Source: an uncultured Paracoccaceae bacterium (GTDB lineage Bacteria > Pseudomonadota > Alphaproteobacteria > Rhodobacterales > Rhodobacteraceae). From it: DNA of 64,000 nucleotides. The stretch lies in NCBI GenBank assembly GCA_947492475.1, contig CANLNM010000004.1, forward strand, positions 124,001 to 188,000. Direction: 5' to 3'. Below are positions 53,446 to 62,971 of this stretch, in pieces. The translations under genes were made by a program, and so were the position numbers. How positions within the stretch are numbered: position 1 is the stretch's first letter; every line of letters begins with the position of its first letter. The notes beneath the pieces are model-generated. The model did not search any database. It saw nothing but the letters and a program-made list of their open reading frames with translations, and was not told where the DNA came from.

Positions 53446-54557
53446 GTCAGCGTCGTTCCTTGATCCACCTGAGACAGCCCATTTTCATCCGTGACATGAA
53501 CATATTGGGCGCGGTCCCCTAACCCTTCGTACAATTCCATCCCGGTGCCGGTCATCCAAGCCTGCGCGCCCAAAGCGCAAATTTCATCATAAAGCGCAGC
53601 CCGACGATCAGCGTCCAGATGCGCGGCAACCTCATCCAAAAGCAACAAAGGCGGTGCCCCAAAATCAGCGGCCAACGCACGGGCATTTGCTAAAATCAGG
53701 GACACCAACAGGGCTTTTTGCTCTCCTGTCGAGCAATCTTTGGCAGGGACATCTTTGGCGGCATAAGTCGCGGCCAAATCGCTGCGATGCGGACCAACCA
53801 AGCTGCGCCCCGCTTGAATATCACGCGCTCTGGACTGCGCCAAAGCGTCGCGCAGATCCTCTGCATTCTGGGGTGCCTCACCTTCGACCTGGATCAAGGA
53901 CAGGTTCGCCGTCGGAAAGGCCGTTTCTGCCTCGCCTTGCGCATCCTTTAGTTTTTGCAATGCATTCAAACGGTTAGAAGTTATGGCAGCCCCAGATTGG
54001 CCCATTTGCAATTCCAATGCACCGTACCAATGCGGGTCGCGCACGCAATCCTTCAACAACCGGTTTCTTTCCCGCATTGCACGTTGATAGATCAAAACCT
54101 GCTCTGCATGCCCCGGCTCAAAACTGAGAGTTGCCCGATCTAAAAACCGTCGCCGACCTTCTGCACCTTCGATCCATAGCCGGTCCATGGATGGAACCAG
54201 CCACAAAACCCGTGCAATCCGCCCTAACATCGTCTGAGCCGCTTGTTTCCCGTCTATCCGGACCTGACGTGCGGCTCCATTTTCTGAAACGGTTTCGATC
54301 TCATAAAATTGTTGCAAGCTCTGCAGCGTTGCCGTCACTTTCCAACCCAACGCTTCGGGCCTGCGGGTCATGTCTTGGGCAGAGGAACGCCGCAATCCCC
54401 GACCCGGCGACAGGATCGACACTGCCTCTAGTAGGTTGGTTTTTCCCGCACCATTGGGGCCAAATAAGGCAACAGGACGCGGATCAAGCGTCAGCTCTGC
54501 CCGTTTGTGGGACCTGAAATGTGACAGGCCCAGAGAATGCAAAAAGAGGGACGTCAT
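53442..54557 (-). CDS. recF: DNA replication and repair protein RecF
   Basis: A 371-residue SMC-like ATPase with Walker A LFGPNGAGKT (residues 31-40), signature STGEQKALL and Walker B LLLLDEVAAHLD. It loads RecA at gaps in DNA. It follows dnaN by 48 bases. Confidence 0.95.
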   Translation of the reverse strand: MTSLFLHSLGLSHFRSHKRAELTLDPRPVALFGPNGAGKTNLLEAVSILSPGRGLRRSSAQDMTRRPEALGWKVTATLQSLQQFYEIETVSENGAARQVRIDGKQAAQTMLGRIARVLWLVPSMDRLWIEGAEGRRRFLDRATLSFEPGHAEQVLIYQRAMRERNRLLKDCVRDPHWYGALELQMGQSGAAITSNRLNALQKLKDAQGEAETAFPTANLSLIQVEGEAPQNAEDLRDALAQSRARDIQAGRSLVGPHRSDLAATYAAKDVPAKDCSTGEQKALLVSLILANARALAADFGAPPLLLLDEVAAHLDADRRAALYDEICALGAQAWMTGTGMELYEGLGDRAQYVHVTDENGLSQVDQGTTLT

Positions 54558-54605
54558 ATCCCTCTCCTTACGTTTCTGTCGAATTTATCGTTCAGGATCA
54601 AACCC

Positions 54606-55724
54606 TTAGACGCGCATTGGCATGACAACATAGACTGCGCTCGTATCATTACCTTCGCGCATCAGGGTCGGGTCGCCCGAAGAGTTGAACAGGAACACTG
54701 CATTTTCGCGATCCACTTGGCTGGCAATTTCCAGCAGATATTTCGCGTTAAACCCAATTTCCAGACGTTCATCGCCATAGGCCACGGCCAGCTCTTCTTC
54801 GGCGGCCCCGCTATCTGGCGCATTCACAGACAAGGTTAAGCTGTCTTCGCTGAGCGAAAGCTTTACCGCGCGCGAGCGTTCAGATGAAACTGTTGCAACG
54901 CGATCAACTGCTTTTGCAAATTCAGCGGCATCGACTTCTAATTTGCGGGTGTTTCCAGTTGGAATGACCCGTGTGTAATCCGGGAATGTCCCGTCGATCA
55001 CTTTAGAGGTCAGGGTAATGTTCGGCGTGGCAAAGCGGATTTTGGTTTCTGACACAGACACGCTGATTTCCATGTCATCGTCATCCAGCAATTTGCGCAA
55101 TTCACCCACCGTTTTGCGGGGTACGATCACGCCCACCATATCAGCGGCCTCTGCGGGCAATGGCGCATCAATGCGTGCCAAACGATGCCCATCCGTGGCC
55201 ACAGCGCGCAAAACGCGGCCGTCTTCGCCATCGGAAACGTGCAAATACACGCCGTTCAGGTAATAGCGGGTTTCTTCGGTGGAAATCGCAAACTTGGATT
55301 TATCAAACAACCGACGCAAAACCGGAGCTGGCGCGGCAAAGTTGGCGGCATATTCCGACGATGCCATGACCGGGAAATCCTGACGGGGCAATGTCGCCAA
55401 CGAAAAGTTTGACCGCCCCGCTTCGATGGTCAACCGACCAGAAGCACCATCTTCGGACAAAGTCACCAACGCGCCATCTGGCAATTTACGGACGATTTCG
55501 TTCAGCGTTACAGCAGAAACCGTGGTTGCACCGGCTTGTTCAACAACTGCGGGGGCTTTGTCGACCACCTCGATGTCCAAATCCGTCGCCCGGAATTGCA
55601 CCTCGGCGCCCTCGGCTTCGATCAAAACATTGGCCAAGATCGGGATCGTGTTGCGACGCTCCACGACTGATTGCGCTTGCGCCACTGCCTTGAGCAGCGT
55701 TCCGCGTTCAATTGAGAATTTCAT
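54606..55724 (-). CDS. dnaN: DNA polymerase III subunit beta (sliding clamp)
   Basis: A 372-residue sliding clamp of normal length, with three domains and the C-terminal VMPMRV that forms the conserved clamp end. Start ATG at 55724. It is separated from dnaA by 160 bases containing an attenuator-like hairpin. Confidence 0.97.
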   Translation of the reverse strand: MKFSIERGTLLKAVAQAQSVVERRNTIPILANVLIEAEGAEVQFRATDLDIEVVDKAPAVVEQAGATTVSAVTLNEIVRKLPDGALVTLSEDGASGRLTIEAGRSNFSLATLPRQDFPVMASSEYAANFAAPAPVLRRLFDKSKFAISTEETRYYLNGVYLHVSDGEDGRVLRAVATDGHRLARIDAPLPAEAADMVGVIVPRKTVGELRKLLDDDDMEISVSVSETKIRFATPNITLTSKVIDGTFPDYTRVIPTGNTRKLEVDAAEFAKAVDRVATVSSERSRAVKLSLSEDSLTLSVNAPDSGAAEEELAVAYGDERLEIGFNAKYLLEIASQVDRENAVFLFNSSGDPTLMREGNDTSAVYVVMPMRV

Positions 55725-55776
55725 GTCTCTCGCTCCGTCCTAATCCGGCCCTGTTCAAATTGGCCCCGTGCAATTT

Positions 55777-55802
55777 CGGCCTTTTACCGACACCAAAGGC
55801 CG
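55777..55802. promoter_or_regulatory. Hairpin between dnaA and dnaN
   Basis: CGGCCTTT (55777-55784) and AAAGGCCG (55795-55802) pair perfectly across ten bases. No T-run follows on the minus strand, so it may attenuate or process the dnaA transcript before dnaN. Confidence 0.45.
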
Positions 55803-55884
55803 GATGGAAAACTTACCTGTTTCCCAAGCCGGCTCAAGGGCTTTTGTCAGACTGTCTAAGAGTGTTGCAGCGGGGTCAAGTCGC

Positions 55885-57252
55885 TTAGGCTTCTAATGCG
55901 CGGCGCAACATTTCCAAGTCATCGGCAATTTGACTATCTGTGGTTTTCAATTCTTCGATTTTGCGCACACCGTGCATAACCGTTGTGTGATCCCGACCGC
56001 CGAAACGACGTCCGATTTCGGGCAATGACCGATTGGTCATCTGTTTGCACAACCACATTGCCACCTGACGGGGCCGCGCAAAATTACGCACACGTTTTGG
56101 GCCAATCATATCCGACAAACGGATGTTGTAGTGATCGGACACTTTGCGCTGGATTTCTTCGACGGTGATTTTGCGATCGCTGGCGCGCAAAATGTCCGAC
56201 AGGCAATCCTGGGCCAGTTCCAGCGACACTTCGCGACCAACCAAAGACGCGAATGCATAAAGCCGGGTCAGCGCACCCTCTAGGACACGCACATTGGTCG
56301 AAATGCGGTGGGCCAAAAATTCTAGAACGCCGCCTTGGATTTGCACCTCTGGGTAGGTGGCTGCAAATTGCAGAACCTTTGATTGCAAAATGCCAAGTCG
56401 CAATTCGTAGTCGGTCGGATGCAGGTCAACAACCAGACCACATTGCAGACGCGATTTGATCCGGTCTTCTAGATCTTTGATTTCACCGGGGGCGCGATCC
56501 GCAGAGATAATGATCTGTTTGCCCGCATCAACCAACGCGTTGAAGGTGTGAAAGAACTCTTCTTGGGTGGAATCTTTGCCTGCGATGAACTGAACATCAT
56601 CGACCATCAGAACATCGACGGACCGAAACAATTGCTTGAAATCAATCATTTTCCGTTCGCGCAGCGCGGTGATGAACCGGTACATGAACTGTTCCGCACT
56701 TAGATACAGGACGTTCAATTCCGGCTGGCGCAGGCGCAATTCATTGGCAATCGCATGCATCAAGTGGGTTTTACCAAGCCCGACACCACCATACATAAAC
56801 AATGGATTAAACGTCACGGCGCCGCCTTCGGCAACGCGACGGGCCGCTGCGTGGGCCAATTCGTTTGGCTTGCCGACCACAAACGAATCAAACGTAAAAC
56901 GCGCATCTAGCTGCCCGCCAGACACCAGACCTGAATTGTCAGACTTGGCAGCTGGGGCCGCGGTTTCAACCGCTGGTTTGGATGTTGCAGGTGTTTTGAC
57001 GGGACGATTTGCCGGGGTGGTCAAAAACCGCAACCGTTCAACCAGGGCACCCGAATTATTCAGGTGATAGATGATCTGATCGCCGAAATTCTGAGAGACA
57101 TAATTGCCAAAGAAAGGGCTCGGGACTTCGAACAAAGCCACTCCGCCTTCAACACTGGAGATCGCCAGAGGCTCAATCCAACTCGTGTAATTACTCGCAC
57201 CCACATACGCTTTTAAGCCTTCTTTGACTTGGCCCCAAGAATCGCCGTTCAT
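55885..57252 (-). CDS. dnaA: Chromosomal replication initiator DnaA
   Basis: A 455-residue DnaA. Domain I spans residues 1-80, domain II is a short Ala/Pro/Lys linker (about 80-110), domain III has Walker A GGVGLGKT (155-162) and Walker B VLMVDDVQF, and domain IV has the DNA-binding signature GRDHTTVMHGVRKIEELK. It opens the origin and loads helicase. The upstream region holds CcrM sites and a palindrome. Confidence 0.97.
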   Translation of the reverse strand: MNGDSWGQVKEGLKAYVGASNYTSWIEPLAISSVEGGVALFEVPSPFFGNYVSQNFGDQIIYHLNNSGALVERLRFLTTPANRPVKTPATSKPAVETAAPAAKSDNSGLVSGGQLDARFTFDSFVVGKPNELAHAAARRVAEGGAVTFNPLFMYGGVGLGKTHLMHAIANELRLRQPELNVLYLSAEQFMYRFITALRERKMIDFKQLFRSVDVLMVDDVQFIAGKDSTQEEFFHTFNALVDAGKQIIISADRAPGEIKDLEDRIKSRLQCGLVVDLHPTDYELRLGILQSKVLQFAATYPEVQIQGGVLEFLAHRISTNVRVLEGALTRLYAFASLVGREVSLELAQDCLSDILRASDRKITVEEIQRKVSDHYNIRLSDMIGPKRVRNFARPRQVAMWLCKQMTNRSLPEIGRRFGGRDHTTVMHGVRKIEELKTTDSQIADDLEMLRRALEA

Positions 57253-57372
57253 AATGTCCCCGTGTCACTGCCGTCCCAAGGTGAAATTCTCACCCACTAT
57301 TTTGCAATCACTCATCAGCAAAGCATAACCGGTCACGCGAACTGACATTCGCGTGTGGTCAAAGCTGGGGGC

Positions 57373-57395
57373 AAGTTGGACACATGTCCAAACTT
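57373..57395. promoter_or_regulatory. Palindrome upstream of dnaA
   Basis: AAGTT-GGACA-CA-TGTCC-A-AACTT is nearly perfect over 23 bases, and the flanks (GGGC/GCCC) extend the pairing. It sits 121 bases before the dnaA start and could be a repressor operator or a leader hairpin. Confidence 0.5.
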
Positions 57396-57726
57396 CGCCC
57401 ACCCTGATATAGACATGGCGCCCGGCACACCGATTACTCGGCTGTTGCGCAGACTAGGTTGCCGCATCTCAAAGATGCAGCGCACCCCCCACATGAATCT
57501 CGGTGACTGTCCCTCGATCAGATGCAATTCGTTGATTGCAGCCTCTCATACATTGTCGCCGATCTTCCCCATGTTCCCCCAGGAACGAGTGAATCGCAGG
57601 CACAAACTAGCAAGTTGAAGGAGCCTGCTTCAACAGAACATCACACTTGACTCTAACTTCATGCAAAAAGAATCTCTCGCATATGCAGCAGCCCTTAGAA
57701 ATATAAGGTTTAAGCGCTTTGACATG

Positions 57727-57753
57727 AAAAAAGGCGCGCCGGATGGCACGCCT
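57727..57753 (-). terminator. Rho-independent terminator of rpsT
   Basis: On the minus strand, AGGCGTGCC pairs with GGCGCGCCT around ATCC and is followed by six T. It lies 50 bases after the rpsT stop. Confidence 0.92.
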
Positions 57754-57802
57754 TTCGAATCTCTTGGGTGATGCAATTGCAACACGATTCCGTAAGGTCA
57801 GA

Positions 57803-58066
57803 TCAACCTAGGGCTTTAACGCGCGCAACCAAACGAGACATTTTGCGAGACGCTGTGTTTTTGTGGAATACGCCTTTGGTAACACCGCGCATCAATTCTG
57901 GCTCAGCCGCACGAACAGCATTTGCTGCGGCGTCTTTGTCACCAGAAGCGATGGCTTCTTCTGCAGTGCGCAGGAATGTGCGGATGCGCGAACGACGTGC
58001 TTTGTTTACGGCAGCGCGGCGTTCGTTTTGACGGGCGCGTTTTTTAGACTGTGGAGTATTGGCCAT
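57803..58066 (-). CDS. rpsT: 30S ribosomal protein S20
   Basis: An 87-residue, very basic protein ([17 protein letters not shown] at the start, [19 protein letters not shown] at the end) of normal S20 length; binds 16S rRNA. Own terminator. Confidence 0.96.
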   Translation of the reverse strand: MANTPQSKKRARQNERRAAVNKARRSRIRTFLRTAEEAIASGDKDAAANAVRAAEPELMRGVTKGVFHKNTASRKMSRLVARVKALG

Positions 58067-58225
58067 GAGTTCATTTCCAGTTCGGGTGTTTCAAAATTTC
58101 GCCGCGTGCACGACACCCAACCTGGATCAGACCAACCAGTTGATTCTTGCCAAAGCGGGCATCACACGCATGTATCGGCTGCCTATACGGCATATTGGCA
58201 GCCGTGCAAAGTCAAAAAATCCGCG

Positions 58226-59002
58226 TTATTTGTCGCGGAATTGCGGTTCACGTTTTTCTTTGAACGCCGCCATGCCTTCGGATTGATCATCCGTCGCAAA
58301 AAGAGAGAAAAACAATTGGCGCTCAAACAGGTTGCCTTCGGCCAATGTCGTCTCATAGGCGCGGTTCACAGCCATTTTCGCAGCCGAGGCCGCCAGCGTG
58401 GATTTCTCTGCGATCTTATGAGCTGCGGCCAACGCCTCTTCTTTTAGCTTTTTCACTGGCACAACCCGGCTCACGAGCCCGGAACGTTCCGCTTCTGCGG
58501 AATCCATGAACCGCCCCGTCAGGTGCATATCCATTGCTTTGGATTTGCCCACAAACCGGGTCAATCGCTGTGTGCCGCCAATACCAGCGATCACCCCAAG
58601 GTTAATCTCTGGTTGGCCGAATTTGGCATTTTCCGCAGCAATGATGAAGTCACACATCATGGCCAATTCGCATCCCCCGCCCAGCGCATAGCCAGACACA
58701 GCTGCGATGATTGGTTTGCGAACACGACCAATCCGGTCGCCTTCATTGCCAAAGAAATTTGCCTGATACATTTCAACAAATGATTTCTCAGACATTTCAG
58801 AAATATCGGCCCCGGCGGCAAATGCCTTTTCGGAACCGGTTAATACAATACAGCGCACTTTGTCGCTGGCATCCGCCTCTTCCAATGCGGTGCACAATTC
58901 AGCCAACAGCTGGCTGTTGAGCGCATTCAACGCATCTGGTCGATTAAGGGTAATTACGCATACGTCGTCGGATGTTTCGACGATGATGGTCTCATAGGCC
59001 AT
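58226..59002 (-). CDS. Enoyl-CoA hydratase
   Basis: A 258-residue crotonase-fold enzyme with the oxyanion motif [10 protein letters not shown] and both catalytic glutamates, E112 in GGGCELAM and E132 in GQPEINLGV, so it should hydrate enoyl-CoA in fatty-acid oxidation or related routes. The ATG at 59002 follows AGGGA. It follows mutM on the same strand by 62 bases. Confidence 0.9.
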   Translation of the reverse strand: MAYETIIVETSDDVCVITLNRPDALNALNSQLLAELCTALEEADASDKVRCIVLTGSEKAFAAGADISEMSEKSFVEMYQANFFGNEGDRIGRVRKPIIAAVSGYALGGGCELAMMCDFIIAAENAKFGQPEINLGVIAGIGGTQRLTRFVGKSKAMDMHLTGRFMDSAEAERSGLVSRVVPVKKLKEEALAAAHKIAEKSTLAASAAKMAVNRAYETTLAEGNLFERQLFFSLFATDDQSEGMAAFKEKREPQFRDK

Positions 59003-59064
59003 GGTTTGTCCCTGTTTTCCCGTCACAGTCCCCAAGGCTTAACAAACGATTACCTTCATGCAAG

Positions 59065-59916
59065 CTATCTTTGGCATTGCGAACACCAAAATGTGGATCG
59101 ACCGGATTGGACGAATCGCTCAATCACTGCGCCGCAGCCGGGGGTTAAACAGGGGTCACCTTCGCGTCCGTAAACCCGAAATGCGTGTTGAAAATAACCC
59201 AGTTCGCCATCTGCTTGACGATAATCCTTAAGCGAACTTCCACCCGCTTCAATTGCCTCTGAAAGGACGTCCCGAATGATTGGAACAAGGGTTAAAATTT
59301 GATCGGATGAAATCGCTCCGGCTTTGGTTTTTGGATCAATTTGCGCCCGAAACAACACCTCGCAAACATAAATATTGCCCAATCCGGCAACGATTCTCTG
59401 ATCCAGCAACGCTGTTTTGATCGGCATTTTCTTACCTGATAGCCGTTCAATCAGATACGGCCCGTCAAAGGTGTTGCCCAACGGTTCAGGGCCGATTCCT
59501 GACAGTAATTTGTGCTGATCCAACACATCCGTTGCGGCCAAATCCATCGCCCCGAACCGGCGCGGATCGTGAAAGGTCACGCGGGCACCGTTTTCCATAT
59601 CAAACACAACATGATCATGTTTTTCGATGTCGGGATGTTCATGATGGAACTGCCCCAATGGGTCCCCCGAAACAGTCATCCGGCCCGACATTCCCAAATG
59701 AATGATCAGGGTTTCTTGCCTATCCAGATCCATCAAAATGTATTTCGATCGCCGCCGTAGCCTTAAAATGCGCGCGCCGGTCAACCGCTCTGCCATGTTT
59801 TGCGGAAATGGCCAGCGCAGATCGGGGCGGTTCACACTTGCCTTTGTGATGATACCACCTTGCATTGATGGCTCTAGCCCGCGACGGACTGTCTCTACCT
59901 CTGGCAATTCGGGCAT
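59065..59916 (-). CDS. mutM: Formamidopyrimidine-DNA glycosylase
   Basis: A 283-residue repair enzyme removing oxidised purines such as 8-oxoguanine. The catalytic N-terminal PELPEVE gives Pro1 and Glu2 after Met removal, so ATG 59916 is right despite a longer open frame. K in RRSKYILM and the C-terminal zinc finger (C-x-C and CSQC) are present. Confidence 0.95.
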   Translation of the reverse strand: MPELPEVETVRRGLEPSMQGGIITKASVNRPDLRWPFPQNMAERLTGARILRLRRRSKYILMDLDRQETLIIHLGMSGRMTVSGDPLGQFHHEHPDIEKHDHVVFDMENGARVTFHDPRRFGAMDLAATDVLDQHKLLSGIGPEPLGNTFDGPYLIERLSGKKMPIKTALLDQRIVAGLGNIYVCEVLFRAQIDPKTKAGAISSDQILTLVPIIRDVLSEAIEAGGSSLKDYRQADGELGYFQHAFRVYGREGDPCLTPGCGAVIERFVQSGRSTFWCSQCQR

Positions 59917-60001
59917 AGCGTGCTTTCCTATTGATGGGTTGCGTTGTAACCCCTGATTGGCCGCTATAGAAAGGCCACGAAGACATAGGATCGCAAGCCA
60001 A

Positions 60002-60766
60002 ATGACCAAATCCGTGCACGATACCGACAACAAAACCACCCATTTCGGCTTTGAAACCGTATCCGAAGATCAGAAAGCGGGCAAAGTTCAGGGCGTTTTC
60101 ACGTCTGTTGCCAGCAAATATGACATCATGAACGATGTGATGAGCATGGGCATTCACCGCGTTTGGAAAGATGCGATGATGGATTGGCTGGCCCCACGAC
60201 CCGGTCAAAAGCTGTTGGATGTCGCAGGCGGAACAGGGGATATTTCTTTTCGGTTTCTGGATCGGGCGGGATCAGGTCATTCAACGGTTCTGGACTTAAC
60301 AGAATCCATGTTGATCGAAGGCCGCAAACGCGCCGAAGCTCAGCAAATGAGCAAAAGCTTGGATTGGGTTACGGGTGATGCGATGGCATTGCCTTTCGCT
60401 GACAACACATTCGATGTCTACACGATTAGCTTTGGCATTCGGAATGTGACGCGCCCCCAAGAGGCCCTGAACGAAGCCTATCGGGTGCTGCGCCCCGGTG
60501 GACGTTTAATGGTGTTAGAGTTTTCACACATTCCCAATGACAGCATGCAAAAACTGTATGATTTGTATTCCTTCAATGTCATTCCCCGCATGGGTCAAGC
60601 CATCGCAGGGGATCGGGATAGCTACCAGTACCTGGTTGAATCTATTCGAAAATTTCCCGATCAAGATACGTTCCTAGATATGGTAAAACAGGCCGGATTT
60701 GGCAATGCAAAATACCGCAACATGACGATGGGCATCGCCGCTTTGCATTCTGGATGGAAACTGTAG
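60002..60766 (+). CDS. ubiE: Demethylmenaquinol/ubiquinone methyltransferase
   Basis: A 254-residue SAM-dependent C-methyltransferase with motif [18 protein letters not shown] and post-motif [13 protein letters not shown], acting in ubiquinone and menaquinone synthesis. Start ATG 60002, opposite mutM by 85 bases. It is immediately followed by ubiB, whose start follows the ubiE stop without a gap. Confidence 0.95.
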   Translation: MTKSVHDTDNKTTHFGFETVSEDQKAGKVQGVFTSVASKYDIMNDVMSMGIHRVWKDAMMDWLAPRPGQKLLDVAGGTGDISFRFLDRAGSGHSTVLDLTESMLIEGRKRAEAQQMSKSLDWVTGDAMALPFADNTFDVYTISFGIRNVTRPQEALNEAYRVLRPGGRLMVLEFSHIPNDSMQKLYDLYSFNVIPRMGQAIAGDRDSYQYLVESIRKFPDQDTFLDMVKQAGFGNAKYRNMTMGIAALHSGWKL

Positions 60767-62290
60767 ATGCGCGGCCCTCATAACCTACTTCGCCTCATTC
60801 GCACGGGTGCCACGCTTGAACGCACCGGGGCTATGCGCGAAATTATGGAAGCCTTTGACACACCAAAACTGGTTCGCGTCGTCGTCAGGGGATTGGTCTG
60901 GCCGGTCCAATGGCTGGGCTATCGCGGGGATCAATCCGTGCCGCCCGTCACCCGCGCCCTCACCGCTTTGGGTCCTGCGTACATTAAGTTTGGCCAAGTA
61001 TTGTCGACCCGCCCAGACGTTGTTGGATCAGAACTGGCGACGCAATTGACCGTGTTGCAGGACAAACTGCCCCCATTTTCAACGCAGGACGCAAAAATTG
61101 AGGTCGAACGCGAACTCAATATCACGTTGAATGAAACTTTTTCGTCTTTCTCAGATGCCGTTGCGGCCGCATCCATCGCCCAAGTTCACAAGGCGGAAGT
61201 CGCCGCAACCGGCGAACATGTCGCTATCAAAGTTTTACGACCAGGAATCGAACGCGCGTTTCAGCGAGACATCGATGCTTTCTATTTAGCGGCGCGGGCG
61301 ATCGAAATCCTGTCCCCGTCATCACGGCGCCTACGCCCCATGGACGTTATTACCCATTTCGAAGGGGTCGTTGCTGGCGAATTGGACCTCCGATTAGAGA
61401 GCGCCGCCGCATCTGAGTTTTTGTCTAACACTAAAAACGACCCGGGCTTTGATCTCCCTAAAATCGACTGGAACCTATCGGCACGCCGGGTGATGACCCA
61501 GACTTGGGTTGAAGGGATCAGCGCGGGCGATATCACTGCACTTGACCTCGCGGGCCATGACCGCCCCGCATTGGCAGAACGAGTGCTGCAGTTGTTTCTG
61601 AGCCATGCCCTGAGAGACGGTTTTTTTCATGCTGATATGCATCAAGGGAACCTAAAAATCTCGCCCGCAGGTGATATCGTTGCCTATGATTTTGGCATCA
61701 TGGGGCATATCGACGAATATACCCGGCGCGTTTATGCGGAAATCTTGTTTGGCTTTATTCGACGCGATTACCAACGCGTTGCAGAAGTCCATTTTGAGGC
61801 GGGTTACGTTCCCGCAGACCAAGATGTCGACGCTTTTGCACGCGCTCTGAGAGCCGTCGGAGAGCCCATTTTTGGGATGGATGCCAGCCGGATTTCGATG
61901 GGGCGACTTCTGACATATCTATTTGAAGTCACAGAACGTTTTGGGATGGAAACGCGTACTGAATTGATCCTGCTTCAGCGAACTATGGTGGTTGTAGAAG
62001 GCGTCGCCAGAACCCTTGACCCCCACATCAATATTTGGGAAGTCGCCCACCCAATCGTTGAAGATTACATCAAAGATCGCATTGGCCCCCGCGCAATGGT
62101 TCGGGATATGAGCAAAGCCATTATGGTATTGGGACGGTTTGGTCCCAGGTTGCCAGAAGCCATTGAACAATTGCTCGTCCAGAAGTCACAGCTTCAACAA
62201 CCTGCACAGCCCAAACCTATTCTACCTGCCGTTTTCTGGGCGTTGATTGGCGCAGGTATCACAGTGATGACAATGCTCGCATTGACCTAA
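60767..62290 (+). CDS. ubiB: Ubiquinone biosynthesis protein UbiB (ABC1 kinase family)
   Basis: A 507-residue protein with the ABC1/UbiB kinase-like core: KFGQ in YIKFGQVLSTRPDV, the Ala-rich nucleotide loop AAASIAQVHKA, and DMHQGNLK as catalytic loop. One or two C-terminal membrane segments (ILPAVFWALIGAGITVMTML). Needed for ubiquinone synthesis, role in an ATPase cycle of the biosynthetic complex. Operon with ubiE. Confidence 0.95.
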   Translation: MRGPHNLLRLIRTGATLERTGAMREIMEAFDTPKLVRVVVRGLVWPVQWLGYRGDQSVPPVTRALTALGPAYIKFGQVLSTRPDVVGSELATQLTVLQDKLPPFSTQDAKIEVERELNITLNETFSSFSDAVAAASIAQVHKAEVAATGEHVAIKVLRPGIERAFQRDIDAFYLAARAIEILSPSSRRLRPMDVITHFEGVVAGELDLRLESAAASEFLSNTKNDPGFDLPKIDWNLSARRVMTQTWVEGISAGDITALDLAGHDRPALAERVLQLFLSHALRDGFFHADMHQGNLKISPAGDIVAYDFGIMGHIDEYTRRVYAEILFGFIRRDYQRVAEVHFEAGYVPADQDVDAFARALRAVGEPIFGMDASRISMGRLLTYLFEVTERFGMETRTELILLQRTMVVVEGVARTLDPHINIWEVAHPIVEDYIKDRIGPRAMVRDMSKAIMVLGRFGPRLPEAIEQLLVQKSQLQQPAQPKPILPAVFWALIGAGITVMTMLALT

Positions 62291-62299
62291 ACCAAGAAA

Positions 62300-62959
62300 T
62301 TACGATCCATTTCGAAGTGCCGTGACACCCGACGCAGCAACATGAACGCCACTGGACAGGAGTAGAACCGTTTGATGGCCGTTGCTTTGAACCTCCATCA
62401 CTTCCGTGTAAACTTCTACAGGGTCCTGCGTGACCAAATCATCGCCACTAAAATTGGCAAGCTCAAAGCTGTATAGACCCGTTGGCAGAGGCGTACCGTT
62501 GCTGTCCAAACCGTCCCATTCGTAGGGGTCAGTAGTCGCAGGAATCTCTCGACGATCAACCTCTGATCCCCATCGGTCCCGAATGACGAGCTCTGTTCGG
62601 TCGGCAACCGTCAGCGGATTGGGAGAAACAGTAACGCTATTGGTACCATCCCATTCAGCAGGTGCGATTGCACGTGCTTCTTTTCCAACCCAAGATGCCA
62701 TGTCCGACATTCCTGACGCCGCCAATTGACCAGACAGAGCGCTGAGCAAGTCATTGGTCAAAACTTGCTGTTCGACCCCGGAGAATGTCGCGAGTTGAAC
62801 CGCGTAATCGGATGAATCCACTGGATTGAGCGGGTCCTGGTTTTGCATTTGAACAGTCAGCATTTTCAGAAAGGTTTCGAAATCTGAACTAACTGACGAG
62901 GTTGCATTCGTCGTTGCTGAATGGGTCGTGGTGCTCGCACCAGCCGAATTTACTTCCAT
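62300..62959 (-). CDS. flgD: Flagellar hook assembly protein FlgD
   Basis: A 219-residue FlgD, cap for hook assembly. The N-terminal FlgD block FETFLKMLTVQMQNQDPLNP (residues 28-47) and SSDYAVQLATFSGVEQQ are present, followed by a tudor and FN3-like domain (YEWDGLDSNGTPLPTGLY). Downstream of fliK by 12 bases, one flagellar operon. Confidence 0.93.
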   Translation of the reverse strand: MEVNSAGASTTTHSATTNATSSVSSDFETFLKMLTVQMQNQDPLNPVDSSDYAVQLATFSGVEQQVLTNDLLSALSGQLAASGMSDMASWVGKEARAIAPAEWDGTNSVTVSPNPLTVADRTELVIRDRWGSEVDRREIPATTDPYEWDGLDSNGTPLPTGLYSFELANFSGDDLVTQDPVEVYTEVMEVQSNGHQTVLLLSSGVHVAASGVTALRNGS

Positions 62960-62971
62960 CGTGGGATCCTC

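Larger units (their letters stand above)
57253..57802. other. 550-base region between dnaA and rpsT
   Basis: It carries the dnaA promoter region and the rpsT terminator. I see no clear DnaA box of the TTWTNCACA type here, so this is not evidently oriC. Six CcrM GANTC sites lie at 57495, 57591, 57649, 57670, 57757 and 57786, within 296 bases, where chance would give about one. No credible gene is present. Confidence 0.7.

Noticed and set aside
57253-57802. oriC upstream of dnaA
   Set aside because: No clear DnaA boxes or AT-rich unwinding repeat was found.
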